A DNA stretch of 64,000 nt from Enterocloster lavalensis. GTDB lineage: Bacteria > Bacillota > Clostridia > Lachnospirales > Lachnospiraceae. Made by a program: the position numbers and the translations under genes. Below the pieces are notes generated by a model, which saw only the letters and a list, made by a program, of their open reading frames with translations, made no database searches and was not told the origin of the DNA. This document shows positions 6,900 to 15,437 of the stretch, one piece after another. The stretch is from positions 2,965-66,964 of the forward strand of contig NZ_CABJCG010000009.1 of NCBI RefSeq assembly GCF_902364025.1, given 5' to 3'. The number at the start of each line of letters is the position of its first letter. The first letter of the stretch is position 1.

Positions 6900-8899
6900 T
6901 AAAACATATCCCGCTGTATCTGCTGGGAGTGATTGTTTCCGGATACATGATCAATGCCCTTGCCTCCAATGTGGTGGAGGCGGTTTATACGAAAAACGCT
7001 GCGTTGCTGTGGGATCCGTCTCTGTTCGGAAGGCCCGGCACTTATGTCTATGGGGCCGCGGTGGTGGTGTTCGTCCGCCTGCTCTACGCGGTGTTCCATG
7101 TGGAGAGCGCGGCCCGGACGGCCAAACGGGTCATGAAGGCCCAGGGGGACAAGGAAGACGGGGTTTTGGAGAATTCCCGGTTTATGAACGATAAGGAGCG
7201 GGACCAGAATTTCAGGCCGTGCAGGTTCACGAAGATGGATCAGGAGAAAAAGGACGGCATTCCCGTGCGGGCCGTGTACGGCAAGAAAAAGGAGCTGGAA
7301 ATCAACCTGGCCTCCCCCATGCACGGGCTGGTAATCGGCTCCACGGGCAGCGGCAAGACCACCACCTTTATCAATCCCATGATCCAGATTCTTGCCGCTT
7401 CGGCGGCGGGGTCCTCCATGATCTGCACGGACCCAAAGGGAGAGCTGTTCCAGCTTCACAGCGGTACGCTGAGGGACAGGGGGTACAAGGTGATGGTGCT
7501 GGATCTCAGGGACCCCTATTCTTCCTTCCGGTGGAATCCTCTCAATGATCTGTACGACCGGTATCAGCTGTATCTGAACACGGGTGATGAAATTTATAAG
7601 CGGACGGATTCCGCGGCTGAGAGCGGACTGCCTCTGGTTAACCAGCCCGGGGATTACGGGGAGGTCTGGTACGAGTATGGGGGAAAGGCCTACGCGAAGC
7701 GGAGGGAGCTGTTGAATAAGATCCGGGTTGAGAGACAGAAGATTTACGACGAGGTGTATGAGGACTTAAACGATCTGATCAGCGTGATCTGCCCGGTGGA
7801 ATCAAAGGATGACCCGGTTTGGGAGAAGGGAGCCAGGTCCATTATCATGGCCGTATGTCTTGCCATGCTGGAGGACAGCGAATTTCCGGAGCTGGAGATG
7901 ACCAGAGAAAAGTTCTGCTTCTACAACATCAACCGGGCAATCGGAAATTCGGACAATAATTTCGAAGATTTGCGGAATTATTTCAAGGGGCGCGATCCCC
8001 TTTCCAAGGCGGTGGGGCTTTCCAAGCAGGTTTTGTCCGCGGCGGAGAACACTCTGGCCAGCTATATGTCCATTGCCTTTGATAAGCTTTCTATGTTTAA
8101 CGACGAGGGGCTGTGCGCTCTGACCTCGGACACGGACATCGATCCCATGGTGTTTGCCGGGGAACCCACGGCGCTGTTTCTGAAGATTCCGGATGAGAAG
8201 GATACCAGACACGCCCTGGCCGCGGTGTTTGTGCTCTGTATCTATAAAGCGCTAATCAAGGTGGCGTCGGCCAGGGAGGATTTGAGTCTGCCGCGGAATG
8301 TGTATTTTATATTGGATGAATTTGGAAATATGCCGAAAATCGACAAGTTTGACAAGATGATTACTGTGGGGCGGAGCCGGAAAATCTGGTTCAATATGGT
8401 GGTCCAGTCTTACGCCCAGCTGAACAATGTGTACGGAGATACGGTGGCGGATATCATCAAGAGCAACTGCGGTATGAAAATGTTTATCGGCTCCAATGAT
8501 ATTGAGACCTGCAAGGAATTTTCGGAGCTGTGCGGGAATATGACAGTTTCCACCAGAAGCGTTTCCACCTCTTCCTCAGACAAGACGGGACAGTACAACG
8601 TTTCTTCCCAGCTTCAGACCCGGCCTCTGATCTATCCGTCGGATCTTCAGAAGCTGAATAATAAGTCGAGCTCCGGAAACGCCATTATTGTTACCTTTGG
8701 AAATTATCCCCTAAAGACGAAATTTACGCCCAGCTACAAATGCCCGCTGTATAAGTTCTCGGCAATGGAGCTGGACGATATCCGGGATAACGCATTTTTC
8801 GGCGAGGATGTTTATTATGACCTGGCGGAGCGGAATTACCTGACTCTGGAAGGGGGACCGGAGGATGGCGTGGAACCGGAGAGAGGGGAGGTGTCTTGA
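6884..8899 (+). CDS. VirD4/TraG-type coupling ATPase
   Basis: About 671 residues. Two N-terminal membrane segments (about 8-28 and 50-72) precede a TraG/VirD4 ATPase domain with Walker A GSTGSGKTTT (about 151-160) and Walker B FILDEFGNMPKI (about 475-486), followed by the family's VVQSYAQL and SNCGMKMFIGS segments. Coupling proteins bring substrates to type IV secretion channels. I start it at ATG 6884, inside the CPBP gene's end; the gene then overlaps the next start (TGATG). Length is normal for Gram-positive VirD4 proteins. Confidence 0.95.
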   Translation: MVKNLIKHIPLYLLGVIVSGYMINALASNVVEAVYTKNAALLWDPSLFGRPGTYVYGAAVVVFVRLLYAVFHVESAARTAKRVMKAQGDKEDGVLENSRFMNDKERDQNFRPCRFTKMDQEKKDGIPVRAVYGKKKELEINLASPMHGLVIGSTGSGKTTTFINPMIQILAASAAGSSMICTDPKGELFQLHSGTLRDRGYKVMVLDLRDPYSSFRWNPLNDLYDRYQLYLNTGDEIYKRTDSAAESGLPLVNQPGDYGEVWYEYGGKAYAKRRELLNKIRVERQKIYDEVYEDLNDLISVICPVESKDDPVWEKGARSIIMAVCLAMLEDSEFPELEMTREKFCFYNINRAIGNSDNNFEDLRNYFKGRDPLSKAVGLSKQVLSAAENTLASYMSIAFDKLSMFNDEGLCALTSDTDIDPMVFAGEPTALFLKIPDEKDTRHALAAVFVLCIYKALIKVASAREDLSLPRNVYFILDEFGNMPKIDKFDKMITVGRSRKIWFNMVVQSYAQLNNVYGDTVADIIKSNCGMKMFIGSNDIETCKEFSELCGNMTVSTRSVSTSSSDKTGQYNVSSQLQTRPLIYPSDLQKLNNKSSSGNAIIVTFGNYPLKTKFTPSYKCPLYKFSAMELDDIRDNAFFGEDVYYDLAERNYLTLEGGPEDGVEPERGEVS

Positions 8900-11493
8900 T
8901 GAAGCGGACACGAAAGGGAGCCGCAGTGCTTTTTCTGGCGGCTGTTTTGACTCTGGGACAGCCCTCTTTGGGGAAATTGTACGGGGATACCTCCGCATTG
9001 ACCGCTTATACCACAGAGCGGACGGAGGATAAAAGCTGGTATGTTCACACCTTTACAGGCGGGGGATCGTTTCTGACCAGCGTGAACCAGGGTACCATTA
9101 CGTCACGGCCGGTGAGTGTGATTGTTCCTGCCGGGTTTACGGTGGCCGGGGACGAGTATGTGAACCGGGCGGATGTAAGTGAGACGGATGGGGGAACCCT
9201 TTACCGGTTTTCCGAGGCGGGGACGTGCTCCATCGTGATTACGGTTCAGGATGCAGGGGGAAAGAGCCGGTACGGAAGGTTTTATTTCACCATTCTGTCC
9301 TCGCCGGAAACCTCGGGTCAGCCGGAGGAAATTTTACAGGATTTGGAAGAACGGCCCTTCCAGGTGGTGAGACACCGGGGCGGCGCCAGTTACACCACAA
9401 CCATTCGGGAGGGGGATGTGCTCCAAAAACCTGCGTCGGTGACTCTGGGCGCGGGTATGGAGGCGGTTGTGCTCCACAATGGCAGGAACACGGCTTACCA
9501 GAGCGGCGATCAGCTGCGGGATCCGGGCTCCTATGAGATGACGTTTACCAGCAGTTCCATGGGGCGCAAGGAGACTTCCAGGCTTTCCTTTACCATCGGG
9601 GAGATTGTGGAGCCGGAACCGGGAGATTACGGGGTATCCTTTCCCATAGACCCCTCATTTTCCGTAAATCCGGACCTGGCGGACGTGGGAAAACCTGCGG
9701 TGGGGGAGTGGACCTGGGAGAATTCCATAAAAAATGAAGGCGGCGGAAGCGCTGCCGGTACATCCGGCGGTTCCACCCGGGATCCGTGGAAGGTGACGGT
9801 GTTGGATACGGAGAAGGCGGAGGTTAAAACCTCTGAGATCCGCCTGCTGGGGACCGCGGACGACGAAGATTCGGGTGTCCGGTGGAGCAGCCGGGACGAG
9901 GACGCGTATACGGGGCCGGGAGCGATCAAAACGGAGGAGGAGACACAGGACGAAACGCCGAAAGAGGTGATGGTGCAGCTTTCGGAGACATATCACGAGG
10001 ATTACAAGCTGTATGAGCTGTCTTTTGCCAACCAGTATTTTTTCTACAGCAATGTGGGGGACGGAGAGATAACCAGCAGAAGCAAGCCGGTGGTATTTGA
10101 CGTGCCGTCCAATATTTCCGTGAAGGCGCAGAAGGACGGAATCTCCGTGGAATACAACAATAAGGCGCGGATTTCAGAGCCTGGTTCTTATCTGTTTGAG
10201 CTGAGCGTCCTGGAGGGCCAGGACCGTCCGGTGAAGGAGCAGACGGTTTATAAGGCGGTATACCATTTCCGGATTGAAGAGAAGGAGCCGGAAACCCAGG
10301 CAGCTGTGGAAGCAGGCAGCTTTGGGGGATCGGCTGGTTTTGGAACAGGGCTTCCCGGCACGTTTACGGCGCCTGGGGCAGAGGAGACTTCCGATCCGCT
10401 TGAGGAGGCCAGAAAGCAGGTCTTTGGGACGGAAAATGGTTCGGAGACGGGAAACAGTTCAGAGGCGAAGAGCGGTTCCGAGGCGGAGAGTGGTTCTGAG
10501 ACGGAAAACGGTACTGAGGCGGGGAATGGTTTTGAGGCAGAGTCCGGGCAGGATGGCGGGAAACAAGAGGGGACGCTGCCGGAGGACGGGGAGAAGAGCA
10601 TAGATATCGACCGTCTGGTGGAGGAACTGACCACTCCGGAGACAAAGGAGGAAGGGCCTTTTACGGCGGAGCGCTGCACGGGGCTGGAGGAATCCTATGA
10701 CGCCCAAAAGGGACAGTACCGGGAAAAACTGCGGTCCGGCACCGTGTTTTATGCGGGCGTGCCCGCGGGGATGGTGACCAACCAGAGCGTTGCGCTGGAT
10801 ATTCCCTCAGGGCTGACTGTGATCGTCACCAGAGACGACCAGCCTTTTGAGTATGTGCCCGGGGAGCCGGTGGAGGAGAGCGGGGTTTACCGCTTTGAAT
10901 TCCAGGAGGACCGGGTGGATTACACGGTAAATTATGACAGGCCGCCGTTTTTTACCTTCCGGATTGTGGACGAGGCTGTGAACGACATGGAAATACTGAA
11001 CATGCCGGAGGGATTTGAGGTTGTGTCGCTGTTTTTGGGGGACGAGGAGATCAAGGTTTTGGATACCGGTCATGTGTTTCTCAACAGGGACGGCGTCTAC
11101 CATGTGGTAATGTCCTCACAGGATACGGGCAGAGAGTACCGTCTGGATCTTGAAAAGGACACGCAGGCGCCTCAGTTTGCGCTTGACGGAGTCCAGGGAG
11201 GCGTTTCCACGGGGACCCAGATCCGGATGGAGTATCTGTCCGGGGATATTGATCGGGCGGAGCTGTACCGGGACGGGGTCAGGGATGAGAGCTTTAACGG
11301 CGTAACCGTTTCGGAGCCGGGAAATTATCAGCTTTTCGTCTACGACAAGGCGGGAAATATGTCGTCGGCCAGATTCCAGATGCGTTATAAGATGAATCTT
11401 GCCGCGGTTATGGCGATTGTTCTGGTGATACTGATCGCCGGGGCGGTTGTGGTCTATGTGAAGAAGGTAAAACGGGACGTATCAGTGCGCTGA
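8899..11493 (+). CDS. Large anchored surface protein with Ig-like repeats
   Basis: About 864 residues: signal peptide (1-20), several beta-rich modules of about 110 residues (starting near 45, 150, 350 and 610), an acidic Ser/Glu/Gly repeat region (about 515-550), a last module with EKDTQAPQF and VYDKAGNMSSA typical of Ig-like folds, and one C-terminal membrane helix (about 832-855) with a basic tail. There is no LPXTG motif, so it is membrane anchored. The last 250 residues are clearly related to the protein encoded at 19606-20829 (shared NDMEILNMPEGF / NDMEVMNAPAGF). Probable role: external part or adhesin of the secretion system. Confidence 0.8.
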   Translation: MKRTRKGAAVLFLAAVLTLGQPSLGKLYGDTSALTAYTTERTEDKSWYVHTFTGGGSFLTSVNQGTITSRPVSVIVPAGFTVAGDEYVNRADVSETDGGTLYRFSEAGTCSIVITVQDAGGKSRYGRFYFTILSSPETSGQPEEILQDLEERPFQVVRHRGGASYTTTIREGDVLQKPASVTLGAGMEAVVLHNGRNTAYQSGDQLRDPGSYEMTFTSSSMGRKETSRLSFTIGEIVEPEPGDYGVSFPIDPSFSVNPDLADVGKPAVGEWTWENSIKNEGGGSAAGTSGGSTRDPWKVTVLDTEKAEVKTSEIRLLGTADDEDSGVRWSSRDEDAYTGPGAIKTEEETQDETPKEVMVQLSETYHEDYKLYELSFANQYFFYSNVGDGEITSRSKPVVFDVPSNISVKAQKDGISVEYNNKARISEPGSYLFELSVLEGQDRPVKEQTVYKAVYHFRIEEKEPETQAAVEAGSFGGSAGFGTGLPGTFTAPGAEETSDPLEEARKQVFGTENGSETGNSSEAKSGSEAESGSETENGTEAGNGFEAESGQDGGKQEGTLPEDGEKSIDIDRLVEELTTPETKEEGPFTAERCTGLEESYDAQKGQYREKLRSGTVFYAGVPAGMVTNQSVALDIPSGLTVIVTRDDQPFEYVPGEPVEESGVYRFEFQEDRVDYTVNYDRPPFFTFRIVDEAVNDMEILNMPEGFEVVSLFLGDEEIKVLDTGHVFLNRDGVYHVVMSSQDTGREYRLDLEKDTQAPQFALDGVQGGVSTGTQIRMEYLSGDIDRAELYRDGVRDESFNGVTVSEPGNYQLFVYDKAGNMSSARFQMRYKMNLAAVMAIVLVILIAGAVVVYVKKVKRDVSVR
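10437..10545 (+). repeat. 18-bp in-frame repeats coding for Ser/Glu/Gly hexapeptides
   Basis: Around six imperfect 18-bp units encode (G/N)-S-E-(A/T)-(E/K)-(S/N) variants inside the large surface protein. The period is a multiple of three, so copy change would keep the frame. Confidence 0.7.
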
Positions 11494-11516
11494 CCGGACG
11501 GTAAAGGAGAGATTTC

Positions 11517-12848
11517 ATGTATATCTGCTTTTTGGGGTTTATTGAAACGCTGCAGGAAATCTTTAGCGGTATTTTTGACACAATTCTGAGCCCGATTCTG
11601 ACGGATGTGCTCACCGTGATTGTGACGTTTGCGGTGGACACGCTGAAAAAGACTTTCGCGGAGCTGTTTCTCCAGCTTTTGGTGGTGGTCCTGAAAATCG
11701 TGGATTTTCTGGAGGATATATTTGATATTTTCTCCGGCTACCGGGACGTGTATGTGGACCGGCAGCCGACGGATCTTCTGAGCGCGTTTATGAGTATGGA
11801 CAAGGTGAAGATGGCATTCCTTATGGTGACGGTTCTGGCGGTGGCACTGGCGTTTCTGTTTACGATCATTGCGGTGGGGAAATCCATTTCGGACATGACG
11901 CTGGAGGGTAAACGTCCGGTGGGAAAGGTGCTTGGGGCTGGAGTGAAGGCCGCGGTAGCGTTTGCGCTGGTGCCGTTTATGGTGATTTTCTTTCTCCAGC
12001 TGTCCACGATCCTGGTGCGCAGCGCGACAAATGCGCTGGTGATGCAGCAGACCGACGGGACGCCGCCTTCCATGGGAACCATTATTTTTCTAACAGGCAG
12101 TCTGGACGCGGGGAGGACGGATCTGGCGGAACCAAGCTTTACGGATTCCGTGCGGAATAAGTATTACACGGGCAGGGCGTCCTACACGGATATGAAGCAG
12201 GTGAAAAAGGATTTCGATCCGGCTAAGTTCCAGATCGCCATTTGTGCCGTCTGCACGCTGCTGATGATTGTGATATTGATCTGCGGTATTTTCCTGTTTA
12301 TACAGAGAATTTTTGATGTGCTGCTGCTCTATATTGTGTCGCCGCTGTTTGTGTCCACCATGCCATTTGACGACGGGGCCTCCTTCGGCAAGTGGCGGGA
12401 TATGTTTGTGGCCAAGCTGCTCTCGGGCTTCGGCGTTATTTTTACGATGAAGCTTTATCTCATGCTGGTTCCCACGGTGGCCGGGTCCAGGCTGTTGATG
12501 TTTGACGATAAGACCCTGGAGGGGTATGCGTTTATCAACGCCATGCTGAAGCTTTTTGTGGTGATCGGCGGGGCCTGGGCGGCATTTAAGTCCCAGCACC
12601 TGATTCTCACGATTCTGCACCCGGAGGCGGCCAGAGCGGCGAGAATGTCCACGGCCATGATGATGGGGGCTGTGATGGGAGCGGCGGGAGGAGCGGCCGG
12701 TCTGGCCCGCGCGGCCCTGCCCGGGAAAAGGCGGAGGGTATTTGTGGATCACCAGAGCAGCAGTGTGTTATCGGAATCCAGAAGTCTGGGGAGCATCAAG
12801 GCCATGGAGCAGGAGGCCGAGCGGAAGAGCCAGGCGTTCAGGGGATAA
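11517..12848 (+). CDS. VirB6-like polytopic membrane protein 1
   Basis: A 443-residue hydrophobic protein with about seven membrane segments and a basic C-terminal tail. Paralogue of the next gene product: shared block VFVSTMPFDDG-x-FGKWRDMFVAK against LFVSVMPLDDG-x-FAGWRELFVAK, and similar EGKRPVG / EGRRPVG turns. Such proteins occupy the VirB6/TrbL position in Gram-positive type IV systems, forming the membrane channel. The start follows AAAGGAGAG. It directly follows the surface-protein gene and precedes its larger paralogue. Confidence 0.8.
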   Translation: MYICFLGFIETLQEIFSGIFDTILSPILTDVLTVIVTFAVDTLKKTFAELFLQLLVVVLKIVDFLEDIFDIFSGYRDVYVDRQPTDLLSAFMSMDKVKMAFLMVTVLAVALAFLFTIIAVGKSISDMTLEGKRPVGKVLGAGVKAAVAFALVPFMVIFFLQLSTILVRSATNALVMQQTDGTPPSMGTIIFLTGSLDAGRTDLAEPSFTDSVRNKYYTGRASYTDMKQVKKDFDPAKFQIAICAVCTLLMIVILICGIFLFIQRIFDVLLLYIVSPLFVSTMPFDDGASFGKWRDMFVAKLLSGFGVIFTMKLYLMLVPTVAGSRLLMFDDKTLEGYAFINAMLKLFVVIGGAWAAFKSQHLILTILHPEAARAARMSTAMMMGAVMGAAGGAAGLARAALPGKRRRVFVDHQSSSVLSESRSLGSIKAMEQEAERKSQAFRG

Positions 12849-12899
12849 GGAATCGGACGGGCAGTTTTAAGGTCCGGGCGGGAAAGGAGACAGGCGGGA

Positions 12900-15422
12900 A
12901 TGAATGTTGCTTATTTGGGGATTTTCCAGACAATTCTGAACTGGGTGCTTGAAAAGATCTTCAGTCCGGTGTTTAAATTCGTTGCCAACCTGTTGGCTAC
13001 GGTGTTCGGCTGGATTTTCGACACGGTTCTGGCGCCGCTTCTGAATTCGGTGCTGATCCCGCTGATCGACCTGTTGATCGATCTGATCTTTCAGGCCCTG
13101 GCCGGTGTGTTTTACCGGATTCTGGTGTCTGTGCTGACCCTTGTGGATTACATACAGATCGCCTTTGACGTGCTGATCGGAATCCGGAATGTGAGCTATA
13201 CCCCAGCGAATCATGTGGTGGTGAAGGAACCGCTTCTGGATGTGATGTTTTACCAGAAATCGGTTCAGACCGCCTTCTGGATGGTTTTGATACTGGCTTT
13301 GGCAATGGCGTTTATGTTTGCCATCTACGCCACCGCCAAGTCGGCCTTTGACCTGGATTTCGAGGGGCGCAGGCCGGTGGGAACCGTGCTAAAAGCCCTT
13401 TTCAGGGCGGCTGTCAATTTTCTGACCGTTCCGCTGTTTGTGCTGTTTATGCTGAAGCTTTCGGGGATTATCCTGATGGGGGTGAACTCGGCTCTGACTC
13501 AGGGGACCAACTGTACGCTTGGGAATACCATTTTTCTGGTGGCCTCCATGGATGCCTGCAAGCAGGAGGAGTACAATGTCTCCTACGACGGCGGGGGAAA
13601 GGTACAGAATATCGGCTTTGAGGACGCGGTGCGAAGCCCATACGCCAGCGGAAGCAAATCCTATGCGGATATCAAGACGGTTGAGAAGGAATTTAATGTT
13701 GGCCGGATTGACTATATTGTGGGTTACGGGGTGTCGGTTTTCCTTTTGATTATCCTGGCAATCTGTTTGATCCAGTTTGTACAGCGGATATTTGAGATTA
13801 TTCTTCTGTTTATCGTGTCGCCGCTGTTTGTGTCGGTGATGCCCCTGGATGATGGGGAGAAGTTCGCAGGCTGGCGGGAGCTGTTTGTGGCCAAATGCTT
13901 TACCGGCTTCGGCGCGGCCTTCGGAATGAGGCTGTACCTGATGGTGGTGGGCATTATTATGGGAAATTCCATTGATTTTACGGCGGGAGGCAGCATTAGC
14001 CGGGAGATGGATTATGTGCTGAAGCTTCTGATCGTTATGGGCGGAGCGTTTGCTATCTTTAAGTCCAGTTCCATGCTGACCATGCTGATGAACTGGCGGG
14101 CGGCGGACAGCGAGATGTCCACAGCCGCGGCGGTGGGAGGCACGTTATATGCACATTCGGTGGGTAAAATATCCCATAGTGTGTACGGAGGAATCCACAG
14201 GACCATCGAACACCGCAGGGATGGCGGCGGATCGGGAGGACAGGCGTTCCAGGGCGGCAGAGGCTTCCAGGGCGGAGCAGGAGCGGGAAATTCGGTTTAT
14301 GGCTCATCCGCTGGAGGAGTGGGGCTATCGATTAATGGGCCGCGCGGGGCAGGCGGAATCGGTATGGCGGCTTACGGGCCGCGCGGAACAGGCGGGCCGG
14401 GAGTGGCGGTATCTGGGCCGCGCAGGACAGGCGGTCCGGGAGTGGCGGTATCTGGGCCACGCGGAACAGGCGGGCCGGGAGTGGCGGTATCCGGGCCGCG
14501 CAGGACAGGTGGGCCGGGAGTGCCGGTATCCGGGCCGCATGGAACAGATGGGCCGGGTATGGCGGAAGGGGCTTCCGGCGCAGGTGCAGCCTGGGTGGCC
14601 GGGAGTGCGGCCGTGGCTGGGGCTGCGCGTAACATTTCCTTTGGGAAAAACCCATCGGGCCGCATGACTGTGGGGTACAGGGGCAGTCATTTGAAGGTGG
14701 GAACGGGGGCGGACCGGGGCCGCGGAGTGCAGATTGACGGACGGCTGATAAAACGTAAAACCAATAAGGACGGCTCGGTTACTGTCAATGCGCCTATTGT
14801 GAGCCTGAAGGCAGGTCCGGGGGGCGGAAAGCTCAAGTGGAACGGCCTCAACATGGGCGTGTTCAAGACCAGAAAGGGAGCGGACCAAAGACAGCATCTG
14901 GCGGGTGTGAACCTGGGCGTTGTGAAGCTTAAACGGGACAAGAGCAGCCGGATGAGGGTAAAGTCCGTTAATATCAAGGCCGCGCAGTTTAGACGCATGG
15001 ACGACGGACGTCTGCATACCACAAGAGCGCTGGGACAGCAGGTGGAGCAGACCAAGGACAGTGAGGGAAGATACCGTACCACGGGGATCAGCTTTGAAAA
15101 GCACAATACTCATGTGAGCTTCCAGCGTCACGGGATGGATCCTCAGACGAAAGAGGAGAGCACTGGTCCCGCGCCGCAGACGCTGCAAAAGAGGCCTGCT
15201 CCCACTCCGGCGCAGGTCCGGGCCAGACAGCAGAGGGTCAACATGACTCCAGGTCAGAGACAGCGGATTGAGCGTTCCATGGCAGCCAGGAGGCAGGCGG
15301 CGGGCCCAGCCCGCCCGGGAGAAGGGACAGCCATAAACCGTCCTCCCATTGTCCGAAGCGCTGTCCGGAGCCGGGAAAAGGCCGGCCGCCCGGGAAGTGG
15401 TAAGGGACAGGGGAAAGGATAA
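12900..15422 (+). CDS. VirB6-like polytopic membrane protein 2 with long repeat-rich tail
   Basis: 840 residues. The N-terminal 410 match the VirB6-like protein before it (seven membrane segments; SPLFVSVMPLDDG). A Gly-rich stretch of 13-residue repeats follows (about 480-557), then a basic, hydrophilic domain of about 270 residues ending in a Lys/Arg/Gly tail. VirB6-like proteins with large soluble tails are known from conjugative elements, where the tail may reach through the wall or bind substrate. Here the tail's function is not known. Start ATG 12900 after AAAGGAGAC. Confidence 0.8.
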   Translation: MNVAYLGIFQTILNWVLEKIFSPVFKFVANLLATVFGWIFDTVLAPLLNSVLIPLIDLLIDLIFQALAGVFYRILVSVLTLVDYIQIAFDVLIGIRNVSYTPANHVVVKEPLLDVMFYQKSVQTAFWMVLILALAMAFMFAIYATAKSAFDLDFEGRRPVGTVLKALFRAAVNFLTVPLFVLFMLKLSGIILMGVNSALTQGTNCTLGNTIFLVASMDACKQEEYNVSYDGGGKVQNIGFEDAVRSPYASGSKSYADIKTVEKEFNVGRIDYIVGYGVSVFLLIILAICLIQFVQRIFEIILLFIVSPLFVSVMPLDDGEKFAGWRELFVAKCFTGFGAAFGMRLYLMVVGIIMGNSIDFTAGGSISREMDYVLKLLIVMGGAFAIFKSSSMLTMLMNWRAADSEMSTAAAVGGTLYAHSVGKISHSVYGGIHRTIEHRRDGGGSGGQAFQGGRGFQGGAGAGNSVYGSSAGGVGLSINGPRGAGGIGMAAYGPRGTGGPGVAVSGPRRTGGPGVAVSGPRGTGGPGVAVSGPRRTGGPGVPVSGPHGTDGPGMAEGASGAGAAWVAGSAAVAGAARNISFGKNPSGRMTVGYRGSHLKVGTGADRGRGVQIDGRLIKRKTNKDGSVTVNAPIVSLKAGPGGGKLKWNGLNMGVFKTRKGADQRQHLAGVNLGVVKLKRDKSSRMRVKSVNIKAAQFRRMDDGRLHTTRALGQQVEQTKDSEGRYRTTGISFEKHNTHVSFQRHGMDPQTKEESTGPAPQTLQKRPAPTPAQVRARQQRVNMTPGQRQRIERSMAARRQAAGPARPGEGTAINRPPIVRSAVRSREKAGRPGSGKGQGKG
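14337..14570 (+). repeat. 39-bp tandem repeat array, six units
   Basis: Six head-to-tail units of exactly 39 bp (starts 14337, 14376, 14415, 14454, 14493, 14532) encode GPRGTGGPGVAVS-like 13-mers in the VirB6-like protein. The middle units are nearly identical, which points to recent expansion, and units alternate GPRGTG and GPRRTG. Confidence 0.9.
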
Positions 15423-15437
15423 ATAAGGAGGCAGGCC

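Noticed and set aside
14337-14570. CRISPR-like array
   Set aside because: The units are contiguous with no spacers, lie within a gene, and there are no cas genes in the window.
14149-14667. Long alternative frames across the 39-bp repeats on both strands
   Set aside because: GC-rich repeats whose unit is a multiple of three stay open in several frames. Only the VirB6-like frame has a start, homology and continuity.
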